Shown piece after piece: positions 1 through 9,816 of a stretch of 60,000 nt of DNA. The first letter of the stretch is position 1, and every line of letters begins with the position of its first letter. The position numbers and the translations under genes were made by a program. Under the pieces are notes generated by a model. The model saw nothing but the letters and a program-made list of their open reading frames with translations. It did not search any database and was not told the origin of the DNA. Origin of the DNA: Liolophura sinensis (taxonomy: Eukaryota; Mollusca; Polyplacophora; Chitonida; Chitonidae); NCBI RefSeq assembly GCF_032854445.1, contig NC_088304.1:35637551-35697550 (forward strand), written 5' to 3'.

Positions 1-177
1 ATCTTTGAAATCTGTTGACTACTTATCAGCTATTGACAGTTTATATACTATTTCTAAATAAATGGATCGTGTGATTATCCATTTTGGAAGGCACTTCATG
101 ATCTACCAGTAGTTTGCGAATGTAGGTGCTTAGGCCTACATCTCTCATTTTACTCACGATGGGTCCAAAATATGGGG
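1..177. other. No gene seen
   Basis: AT-rich sequence with no coding signal or recognisable repeat. It ends where a short GAGT microsatellite run begins. Confidence 0.5.
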
Positions 178-352
178 AGTGAGTGAGTGAGTGAGTGATT
201 AGGGTTTAACGTCGTACTTAACAATTTTTCAGTCACCTGACGACGGAGGAGTCTTTAGAATGTACCTCCTGTTTGAAGGAAGGACTTCCGCTGCTCTTTT
301 ATCTCGTGCTGTTTCAATGAGACAACTTACCGAAGGCGAGTAAGCGCAGCAA
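178..352 (+). repeat. Dispersed repeat, truncated copy (TTTAACGTCGTACTTAAC family)
   Basis: The segment starts with a GAGT run, then GGTTTAACGTCGTACTTAAC, a TTTTTCAGTCA block, and a stretch ending ACTTACCGAAGGCGAGTAAG. The same head, GAGG/GAGT then TTTAACG..GTACTTA..TTTTTCAGTCA, recurs inverted at 47386-47667, so it is a repeat family within this window. From memory, the family is widespread in mollusc genomes. Here the 3' part is missing and the copy fades out after about 350. It is not coding. Confidence 0.7.
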
Positions 353-500
353 GTTTTTTTTCTCCTCTCGCCCTTTGCACATACCATGCAATACGCATGG
401 GTTGCCATTCGTCTTTTTGAGATATACGTTATCGGATTATTTCCCATGCAGTTTTGGAAAAGTCTTCTTCCATCCTTAGTTGGCAATGTCAGTCATAAAC

Positions 501-2121
501 GTGAACATAAAGTCAGCCACTAAATATGAATTAATTAATAAAGTAGTATTCCAGAAATGTTCTAAAAATAATAATAAAAAACCTTCTACACCGTTTATCA
601 ACAAAATAAATTGCAAACAATCGTCAGTATCTAACCACTCTTTTGGTGGCGCCATTTTGCCATCTTATAGCTATTTAGAGTGACGTCACAAAATAGTGGA
701 GCTTTCACGTACCCTCGGTATTAAAGGAGAAGAAAATGTAAATATCAAACAAATACCATTGAAAAGAGTATGCATTTCCTCGTAGGTGCATGCCATAAAA
801 ATTCTAACATGCACCTCAAGCTGATAAATAATAAATAAAGTCAGCGCCAAAATCCGTTGTGGGCGACTCCATGTTGCCTAAGAACTAGTCCTGGAGTCTT
901 CTGTGTGAGGTGCAGAATTTCCGTCGGAAACCATCGAAGTGCAGTTTGTACATTCTGGTAGACCTCTTCTTCTCAGAAGGTAACAAACAGTAGAGTTCGT
1001 TTTCCGCTTGACGATCGGGAAACTGAAATGTTGGACCTAGGTACCGAGTTCACACGAACAAGCCGTCAGTTTTAACGACTATCACTGGCTGAGAGGCAAC
1101 ACACCCCAAGCATAAATTACAGGGTTTTAAAGATGGAGGGCGCGATAGACTCAGCGATTTATGCCAGCTTTACAGTTTTCAGGCTTTACGTGTATGGCAA
1201 GGAAATATCGCAAAATTATCCAGCAGGCACCACCAGATAGAAAAAAACTATGCTCTTTTCAGCCTACAGTGCCATGTTTTTAAGTTTTCTTCTCCTTTAA
1301 ACAATGTGACAATGAGAGAATACAACCAAAAACGCCTGGTGCCCTAGCAAATAGTACAGGCTCTGTTCCGTGTTCAAAGGGCCGACGTTTCTTTTAGTTT
1401 GGTGCTCAGTCAGGACTTCGTTCGTGGACACAAGCGTCGTGTTTTAGCTGTCCTGTTCGTCCTCGTCCCACATGGTTGTAAACATTTGGCCTAGCTGGCT
1501 GTACTGACCTCAGGGAATTTACCAAACATTGCAGGACCTTCTGATTTATAACAGACTCTTTAATTCAGATTATGGGCAGATATTTTGAAATAAATCTGAC
1601 TTTGCTAAGGAAAAATAAAGCAAAGTCACCATATTTTTTTCAGGCAATGACTCTCCCGAGGCGGTTTCCTTGCCAGCTCACCGTGACCAGTTACTGCATT
1701 CTCCTGCCCAACATGTACGCATTGTGACACAGGCAGCCGTTCACAGTTCTCTGTTCATAAATGTGTGGTCCAAAATACACCGGTTTAACACTTAAACTAG
1801 GCGCAAAATCCAATTTTGGGCATCGGTCTCTCCACTGTAGGAACTCACATTGACATTCGAGACCTAATAGGTTTTTTGACGTGACGCCCAATTATTACGT
1901 GAGGCTTTCAGTTCTAGGGATTGCCCAAGTTCCTAAGGGCTTCTACAGCATGGCTTCTTGTAGTGAATCGTCAGTGCCATACCCCCAATCCTGAACAACA
2001 TCTTCTCGGCTTTCAAAACTTTGACCTAAATTTTTTATGGAATTTTTGACATATTTTTCTGTGATGACTGTGTCGTAGATGATTTTTTCTATGTATCTAT
2101 AGTGGAAGACTTTATGTTCAC
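501..2121. mobile_element. Non-autonomous DNA transposon-like element with terminal inverted repeats, copy 1
   Basis: The left end reads GTGAACATAAAGTC (501-514) and the right end is its exact reverse complement (2108-2121). Allowing two mismatches the inverted repeat extends to about 22 bp. A second copy lies at 37533-38741 and aligns along both halves, including the GAGTGACGTCAC stretch and the block at 1560-1800. Copy 2 lacks about 0.6 kb from the middle. No transposase or conserved reading frame is seen, and the frames differ between copies, so it is probably non-autonomous. The superfamily is unclear because the outer bases do not give a clean target duplication. Confidence 0.72.
1597..1628. 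repeat. Hairpin inside inverted-repeat element
   Basis: TGACTTTGCT at 1597-1606 is followed 12 bases later by its exact reverse complement AGCAAAGTCA at 1619-1628. The matching position of copy 2 (from about 38016) keeps the sequence but with a weaker stem. The same block is copied alone at 39383-39424. Confidence 0.55.
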
Positions 2122-2284
2122 TTTAAAGAAGAAAAACTGCTCCATTTTTATATAATCCTTAACATTACTGCAGTTTAAACATAATTCTGCTTAAGTCATG
2201 CTGGTAGGGGACACGTCTACGTTGATGGTTTAAGCGCTTTTACATGGAAAGTTGGAATAAAACCCTAAAATTGATAAGAGGCCG

Positions 2285-2362
2285 TATTTCACCCGTTACG
2301 TGTGACCATTTGTCAGCTATACCACTCTGTCGTCGCTGCTCTGGTTTTGCTCTCCGTACTGT
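2285..2362 (+). repeat. Solitary unit related to the 48-bp minisatellite at 8.8-9.5 kb
   Basis: The sequence CACTCTGTCGTCGCTGCTCT and the following bases match the 48-bp unit of the array at 8849-9475 over most positions. Both loci are preceded by GTATTTCACC then GTT. It is therefore a diverged single-copy relative, probably part of a dispersed repeat from which the array grew. Confidence 0.55.
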
Positions 2363-4117
2363 AATCTTTGATATTACTGTCCCACATGGTATCCGTGCAT
2401 GCAAACCAGTGGATTTGTTTATCTGTGCCACAATGGTATCCGATCTGGCAGAGGGGCAGAGATTAACTCCCCACAGGGACTCGTGCTGAGGATTACGAGA
2501 GTGCTGACCCTGCCACAGCTGGCCTGTTAAAACTATCTGCAGGGTGTCATTGCTGGGCTTGCGCATTACACCTGGGCCTCATGTACACCACTGATTGTAC
2601 AGAGATGTTGCACATAACAGCTATATGCTTACGATCCTCCAGCTGCAATATTTATAATAATATCTAATTGCTAAAATTATTCCCGTGGATTTCGAGATTA
2701 CTAACCAACGTTCCAATTCGTAAGAATGTTTTGTCCTGGACTGGATCCTGTACGTCCGTATTAGACATAATTCTAAGCATTGTATAATTATTCGGCGTTT
2801 CTACCTTTCACAATTAAAACTTTACGACTTTTTATTTGTGGTACCGAATTTCATTGATTTTTTAAATGTTTTCTACATATACGTTTTAGATACCAGTAGG
2901 CTTTCTAAAGAAATTGTCCGAAAAGAGAAATTAATATTAGACACAGAAAGCTACATATAAAATTGTTCTGTTTTTTTTTTGTAGGGAAAATATTTATGAA
3001 GTGGTTAAAATATTTCCACTAGGAAAAGATAATTTCACGTACAAAATACAACTTCCTTGGTGAAAAACGAGAGGAAATTTGTAAAAGTTTTAATTTTTCT
3101 TGTACAAAAATCCTATTTTGACTACAAATGTTGTTCTAACTAAAAGTAATTATTTTCTGTGTGAAAGAGTATTTTATTTTGAAAAAAAAAGCAATGACAA
3201 ACTTTATGAATAAACAGTTTGATAAGCTGCCGTACAACCAGTATATATAGAAAACATAGAAATAATGAAATGAAACTGCGTGACTCCAAGTAATTTGCCG
3301 ATTTTGTGCAGTTTATTAAACTTCCCTATTAAGCCGGCTGCCGTTATGCGTGTGAATGAGTCTGCGTACGTGGGAACACTGGGCAAATCCGTACAGAATC
3401 GCTGCATGCGGAGCGAATTTTATAGGCACGGCGCTGTGCGCAACACCGGAGAAAACGTCATGGCAGAAACATCATTTTCCAATTGTCTATTGAAGACATA
3501 TACACTGCAGGTTAACATCTATCATGTGGTCACAAGACTTCAGTCTGATGGGTAGTAATCTTGTATTTGATATGTTTTGTGTATAAAGCTAACAAGCCTT
3601 GATACTTCAACTTTTGTACTGTGGTTTCATTTGTGTAAAGAATAGTCACACTAATTTATTCCTCTCTGACTTCACAGGCAAGGCTGATATTTTTTCTCAC
3701 CCAAGCAGACATGACTAACATGTTAGGTAAAATCAGCCCTCTCTTACATGCGAATGAATGTATGAGAGACAGGTTCACAACCCCGCCACCCCCGGGTGCG
3801 GAAGATAAAGAATCTGTCTCAAGATAATCACTTACACAAATCCTAAGATTTTATTTTGTAACTCAATTCGTCTTAAGACATTCTAACCCTATGCCATGCG
3901 GAAATTATCGCTTTTGACAAAAAATCATGAGAACTATATATTTGAAAATGTGTGTTGTGGGTCATTAAAACTAAGGTAGCCAAGACAGGCAACCCAACAC
4001 TAAAACACAGGTGTGGAAAAAGCCGGCGATACTGATGTTTATGAAACACGCCTCCCCGCCTTGCGTTAACTATGCGAAAAGCTTTTCTTAAGATCAGAGT
4101 TGTCTCCCCAATCTGGC
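2363..4117. other. No gene seen
   Basis: AT-rich stretch with homopolymer runs around 2900-3200. Short open frames here show no family motif and no paired splice sites. I see nothing to annotate. Confidence 0.4.
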
Positions 4118-4309
4118 TTATAAATCCGGGGGCTGTTCACCCCTCCCCCTCGCCCCACATCTCTCCCTCCCTCAGGTACCTGACTTAGCGACACCTGGGA
4201 CACGCAGTTATGCAGATGCTAATGGCGAGTCGATTCCGTCTGAGCTGATCTAGCTCCCATAGCTATGGTGGTAGAAGAGGCCGGCAGACCCAGCTGTGAC
4301 GGCGTGACG
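4118..4309 (+). promoter_or_regulatory. Candidate promoter and short first exon
   Basis: TTATAAAT at 4118-4125 is a good TATA box. It is followed by a pyrimidine-rich stretch and, at 4265, an ATG opening a 15-codon frame (MVVEEAGRPSCDGVT). That frame ends exactly at a strong splice donor, ACG/GTGAGT, at 4309/4310. The local sequence is richer in GC than its surroundings. It could be the 5' leader exon of the HSD3B gene 5.5 kb downstream. If spliced to the acceptor at 9763-9764 the frame would stop after two more codons, making a short upstream ORF. It could equally belong to an unseen gene. The link is inference only. Confidence 0.35.
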
Positions 4310-5390
4310 GTGAGTTACTCATGCCTTTATTCTTCACGCGTTTACCTGTGCGGTTACTCACAGTGACTCGATATTCAGCGTTTGTAACAAGTGCCGTTCA
4401 CACAATCAGGTAAGCAAGCCATAGTCCAAAGGATTTTATTATTTTTTTTAGACACATCATAAGCTTCATCAAAAGATACATTTATTTGCACATTTTCATT
4501 ATTTTTATGCAGATTTAGATTGTATTATTCATAGATCTGTATTTGATGGACTTCTAGCTTGAATCGTGCATTCTGCAGGAGTGGGATATATACGTGTGGA
4601 CTTACACACGTACAAGCTGATACCACGACCTTATCATTGCCCTGCCAATGGATATACATGTACATCCACTCTGTACTATGACCTACATGCACACAGTCTA
4701 ACAATCATTACTGTCGTTTAAATAGATCACGTTGTTTCAACAGTTTAAACGGATCAGGTTTTAGGAAAGCATATGTGTAAGCAAATTGTTAAAATTATGA
4801 ACTAACGTAACTGAGTTAAATATGCCTGCCTGGAATTCTCAGAGTGGTTCGAGTTTATAACACAGTATATACATGAAGATGTCATATACATGATTACATT
4901 ATTGAATAGTTAACGTAAAACATTACAGTTTAAAATTTCTTAATAATTCCCTACAGCCATCTAGTTATTATTTATTAACCAAAATTATTTCCAGTACTGC
5001 ATTCTTTAAGCAGACCCGAGGAAACATGTATGTATAGGGTAGGGGTGGGGAGGGGGGATCTGATTTGGATTTGCCTTGCAATAATTTTGTACGTGGTGAT
5101 ATAACAAAAGATGTACAGCATGAAGAGTAAATTGCAGAGAAGCGACAACAGTGTGATAATTGGCAAATGGACACACGTATAAGCAGTGAAATACGACCTC
5201 TTGTCCGTTTACATCAGTCAAAGTTTCATTCTATCTGTTAATGTAACAAACAACTGGGCTGGATGGTTTGCGTCAAGCACAGCCTGTAAGGAACTTCTGT
5301 TTAGAAACTCCATAGCCTTAAAAGGGAACACAACCTCTTAGTTATTGATTCAATGCTGATATGAGGTGAACCTTAAGTAAATAAAACAGC
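4310..5390. other. No gene seen
   Basis: AT-rich sequence with a few TACATGTA-type palindromes near 4660 and a G-rich patch at 5040-5060. No coding signal was found. Confidence 0.4.
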
Positions 5391-5628
5391 AGCCTCCGTG
5401 TCAGAGTGGATAGCTTGCTAGCGCAGCATCATAACTCGGAAGCCTCCCTAATGCTATTACCATGAGTTCAGTCCATGATGGCTTTCTCTCGGTCGTCCGT
5501 GGGGAAGTCTCTCAGCAACCTGCAGAGAGAGGGTCGTAGGCTTTCTCTGAGCCCATTTTCCTCTCACCATAATGCTGGCCGCCGTCATAGTTAAACATTA
5601 TCACACCAATCATAAAATTAAATAAATG
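5391..5628 (+). mobile_element. tRNA-derived SINE
   Basis: Starts GCCTCCGTG with a tRNA-like head (A-box-like GTCAGAGTGGATAG, B-box-like GAGTTCAGTCC). It then has the family's central ATAATGCTGGCCGCCGTC block and ends with CACCAATCA plus an A-rich tail. It is a diverged full-length copy of the SINE seen better preserved at 14153, 21606 and 27524. Confidence 0.8.
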
Positions 5629-5957
5629 TACTTAAAACATTGTTCTGGAACGTCCGATATTATTGACGATTGGCAAATATGTATGGGTCCATTATGATGG
5701 CTAGAGCGCCCCAGCAGATCGAGCATAGGTGGATGAGGTCCTCTGTTATCTCGCTGTAGCCTTAAAAACTTAAATATATCGCTAAACTCGAATCAAATCA
5801 GTAAATCCGTTTAAATAAATAAGTAAATATATTAGTTTATTTAAACTTTAGGAACTGTTAACAACAAATGGTCCCGAAGTTATCACCGCCAAAAACTAGA
5901 AAGAATCTGATCTTTGGTCATCTCATTTTGCAAAAAAATTCCCAAATGTCGCATACA

Positions 5958-6138
5958 TTTATTTATCTAAATATTTACTTGGTCTTAAACGCCGTACTCA
6001 AGAATATTTTATTAATAGACTATAGGCGGGAGGAAAACGGACAGTCCGGGGGAAACCCCAACCGTCCGCAGGTCGCTGGCAGACGTTCCCGCGTACAACC
6101 AGAGTGGAAGCCAGCATGTAAGGCTGCGGCACCAGCCT
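5958..6138 (-). mobile_element. tRNA-derived SINE, 5'-truncated
   Basis: In reverse orientation: an A/T tail, then a block matching the family's TTGAGTACGGCGT and CCCCCGGACTGTCCG regions. The tRNA-like head is absent. The inner part resembles the copy at 21606-21860. Confidence 0.72.
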
Positions 6139-6382
6139 AATTTACGACATATTGCTGTGTTCAACGACCATATCAATCACAGAATACCCTTGACACAGAC
6201 TTCCTATCCCCGTATTTACAGCTGTAAGCAACAGCTGTTTTTCCGCATTTAAGCTTCAGTGTTCCACTCAATGAAATTTGATGGCATACAGTATTTCAGT
6301 TCGTCTAGTGTTATGGAGGACATGAGCCATGCTATTCAGGATTCTCTTCTGTGTTTATATATGTCGTATGTGTAAATATAAA

Positions 6383-6450
6383 GGCCAGCGCTGGCCGAGT
6401 GGTATGCATGTCAAACACTTAGCTTTTTGAAGTGTTGGAATCAAGCCTTC
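6383..6450 (+). repeat. tRNA-like SINE head, second type
   Basis: CTGGCCGAGTGGTATGCATG is a good tRNA A-box context, and GTTGGAATCAAGCC about 40 bases later is B-box-like. The spacing and the weak fold suggest a tRNA-derived SINE head rather than a working tRNA gene. A degenerate repeat with CATTCGGCAT follows to about 6610. Confidence 0.4.
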
Positions 6451-6655
6451 GGCCTGGTTTGTCAGATTCATTCTTTGCCATGCTCAATTACATACATGTG
6501 CTGTACATTCGGCATCTATCATTCGTCTATCTACATACATTCGGCATTGATCATTCCTCTGTCCACACACATTCGACATCTTGCATTCCTCTATCTACAT
6601 CCATATGTGCTCTTACAGACGCAAAGTAAGTAAAAGAATATATCGACAGTCTGTG

Positions 6656-8690
6656 TCCAGTGTATTGGATATAGCTTGAGTATTGTGTGGATGCTACAGA
6701 ATTGTGCTTGAATATTGTTTAGATACTATAGCATAGCACTTGAGTGTTGTGTGGTGACTATAGCATAACACTTGAGTGTTGTGTGGTGACTATAGCATAA
6801 CACTCGAGTGTTGTGTGGTGACTATAGCATAGCACTTGAGTGTTGTGTGGTGACTATAGCATAGCACTTGGGTGTTGTGTGGTGACTATAGCATAGCACT
6901 TGAGTATTGTGTGGTGACTATGGCATAGCACTTGAGTGTTGTGTGGTAACTATAGCATAACACTTGAGTGTTGTGTGGTGACTATAGCAAAGGACTTGAG
7001 TATTGTGTGGTGACTATAGCATAGCACTTGAGTGTCGTGTGGTGACTACAGCATCGCGCTTGAGTATTGTGTGGAGACTACAGCATCGCGCTTGAGTGTC
7101 GTGTGGTGACTACAGCATCGCGCTTGAGTGTTGTGTGGTGACTACAGCAACGCGCTTGAGTGTCGTGTGGTGACTACAGCATCGCGCGTGAGTGTTGTGT
7201 GGTGACTACAGCAACGCGCTTGAGTGTCGTGTGGTGACTACAGCATAGCACTTGAGTATTGTGTGGTGACTACAACATCGCACTTGAGTGTCGTGTGGTG
7301 ACTACAACATCGCGCTTGAGTGTCGTGTGGTGACTACAGCATCGCGCTTGAGTGTCGTGTGGTGACTACAGCATCGCGCTTGAGTATTGTGTGGAGACTA
7401 CAGCATCGCGCTTGAGTGTCGTGTGGTGACTACAGCATCGCGCGTGAGTGTTGTGTGGTGACTACAGCAACGCGCTTGACTGTCGTGTGGTGACTACAGC
7501 ATAGCACTTGAGTATTGTGTGGTGACTACAGCATCGCGCTTGAGTGTTGTGTGATGACTACAGCATCGCGCTTGAGGGTTGTGTGATGACTACAGCATCG
7601 CGCTTGAGTGTTGTGTGGTGACTACAACATCGCGCTTGAGTGTTGTGTGGTGACTACAGCATCGCGCTTGAGTGTCGTGTGGTGACTACAGCATCGCGCT
7701 TGAGTGTTATGTGGTGACTACAACATTGTATTTGAGTGCCGTGTGGTGACTACAGCATCGCGCCTGAGTATTGTGTGGTGACTACAGCATCGCGCTTGAG
7801 TGTTGTGTGATGACTACAGCATCGCGCTTGAGGGTTGTGTGGTGACTACAACATCGCGCTTGAGGGTTGTGTGGTGACTACAGCATCGCGCTTAAGTGTC
7901 GTGTGGTGACTACAACATTGCACTTGAGTGTCGTGTGGTGACTACAGCATCGCGCTTGAGTGTCGTGTGGTGACTACAGCATCGCGCTTAAGTGTTGTGT
8001 GGTGACTACAGCATCGCGCTTGACTCGTGTGGTGACTACAGCATCGCGCTTGAGGGTTGTGTGGTGACTACAACATCGCGCTTGAGTGTCGTGTGGTGAC
8101 TACAGCATTGCGCTTGAGGGTTGTGTGGTGAATACAACATCGCGCTTGAGGGTTGTGTGGTGACTACAGCATCGCGCTTGAGGGTTGTGTGGTGACTACA
8201 GCATCGCGCTTGAGTGTCGTGTGGTGACTACAGCATCGCGCTTGAATGTTGTGTGGTGACTACAGCATCGCGCTTAATTGTCGTGTGATGACTACAGCAT
8301 CGCGCTTGAGTGTTGTGTGGTGACTACAGCATCGCGCTTGAGTGTTGTGTGGTGACTACAGCATCGCGCTTGAGTGTCGTGTGGTGACTACAGCATCGCG
8401 CTTGAGTGTCGTGTGGTGACTACAGCATCGCGCTTGAGTGTTGTGTGGTGACTACAACATCGCGCTTGAGTGTTGTGTGGTGACTACAACATCGCGCTTG
8501 AGTGTCGTGTGGTGACTACAGCATCGCGCTTGAGTGTCGTGTGGTGACTACAGCATCGCGCTTGAGTGTTGTGTGATGACTACAGCATCGCGCTTGAGTG
8601 TTGTGTGGTGACTACAGCATCGCGCTTGAGTGTCGTGTGATGACTACAGCATCGCGCTTGAGTGTTGTGGTGGTGATACAGCAACACGAA
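6656..8690. repeat. 32-bp minisatellite, about 60 copies
   Basis: The consensus unit carries GTGACTACAGCATCGCGCTT and GAGTGTCGTGTG. Units at the left edge read TATAGCATAGCAC, while those from about 7050 onwards read TACAGCATCGCGC, so the inner units are rich in CpG. Variant units (AACATCGCG, GAGGGTTGTG) recur in blocks. The array ends 1.1 kb before the HSD3B start codon, with a second array between them. Confidence 0.95.
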
Positions 8691-8848
8691 TGAGTATTTA
8701 TTTTGATGATACAGCATCGCCCTGGAGTATTAGTGGCTATATTACCTACATACATTATTGTCATTAAGCTGAGGGGCGTGTAAATCGCTGAGGCAAATTG
8801 ACAAGGGAGAGTATTTCACCGGTTCACCATTTACCACTTATCACAGTG

Positions 8849-9475
8849 TCTTACTCTCTATGCTGTACGTCTATCAGACTACCGTCACCGCTCTGGTCTT
8901 ACTCTATATGCTGTACGTCTATCACACTGTCGTCACCGCTCTGGTATTACTCTCTATGCTGTACGTCTATCACACTGTCGTCACCGCTCTGGTATTACTC
9001 TCTATGCTGTACGTCTATCACACTGTCGTCACCGCTCTGGTATTACTCTCTATGCTGTACGTCTATCACACTGTCGTCACTGCTCTGGTCTAACTTTCTA
9101 TGCCGTACGTCTATCACATTGTCTTACTCTCTATGCTGTACGTCTATCACACTGTCGTCACTGCTCTGGTCTTACTCTCTATGCTGTTCGTCTATCACAC
9201 TGTCGTCGCTGCTCTGGTCTAACTCTCTATGCTGTACGTCTATCACATTGTCTTACTCTCTATACTGTGCGTCTATCACACTGTCGTCACTGCTCTGGTC
9301 TTACTCTCTATGCTGTACGTCTATCACACTGTTGTCACTGCTCTTGTCTTACTTTCTATGCTGTGCGTCTATCACACTGTCGTCACTGCTCTGGTCTTAC
9401 TCTCTATGCTGTACGTATATCACACTGTTGTCACTGCTCTGGTCTGCACGTCGATACCACTGTCTATCACGCTTT
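8849..9475. repeat. 48-bp minisatellite, about 13 copies
   Basis: The unit contains CTATGCTGTACGTCTATCAC and CTGCTCTGGTCTTACTCT. Because 48 is a multiple of three, long open frames run through it (16-residue periodic peptides such as SLCCTSITL). They appear in more than one frame, so I do not call a protein. Some units are shortened (near 9115 and 9240). The array lies about 340 bases upstream of the HSD3B start codon. Confidence 0.93.
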
Positions 9476-9816
9476 CGTCGCTGCTCTGGTCTTCCTCTCT
9501 ATACTGCACGTCGATAACACTGTCATCTTTGATCTGGTTTTACTCCGTATACGTCTTTAATTATAGTGCTCAGCATTACCGCACAGCCACGTAATGGTCG
9601 AGCGGTTTTTTAACATGGCTGGATGGAACATCCTGTGTGGGTGATTCAGAATCGGGCTACAGTGTAACAGGCATTACTAGAATTGTCGAGGTTTTAAACT
9701 ATATTACAGCGGAAAATACGAAAATTTCAAGTTCAAATACATTTTCGATGCTTTTTGTACACAGATGTTGTAGCATTGCCAGTCGTCAGTGGAAGAGCTC
9801 CAGGGTTATATGTACC
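9476..9816 (+). promoter_or_regulatory. HSD3B 5' flank, possible 5' UTR
   Basis: This is non-repetitive sequence between the minisatellite and the start codon. An in-frame upstream ATG at 9748 would add 23 residues (MLFVHRCC..., basic and without acidic residues). Splice-acceptor-like sites end at 9764 (TTTTTGTACACAG) and 9803 (CTCCAG), so the coding exon could follow an upstream leader exon. No clear TATA box is seen. Confidence 0.35.

Noticed and set aside
6383-6450. Possible tRNA gene
   Set aside because: It has A-box and B-box-like sequence, but I could not pair a full acceptor stem and anticodon arm. A tRNA-derived SINE head is more likely.
6656-8690. CRISPR-like array
   Set aside because: The repeats are contiguous 32-bp units without unique spacers, in eukaryotic DNA. 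It is a minisatellite.
8798-9594. Open frames up to 239 codons with 16-residue periodicity
   Set aside because: They lie wholly in the 48-bp tandem array, are open in several frames at once because 48 is a multiple of three, and have no domain or splice context.
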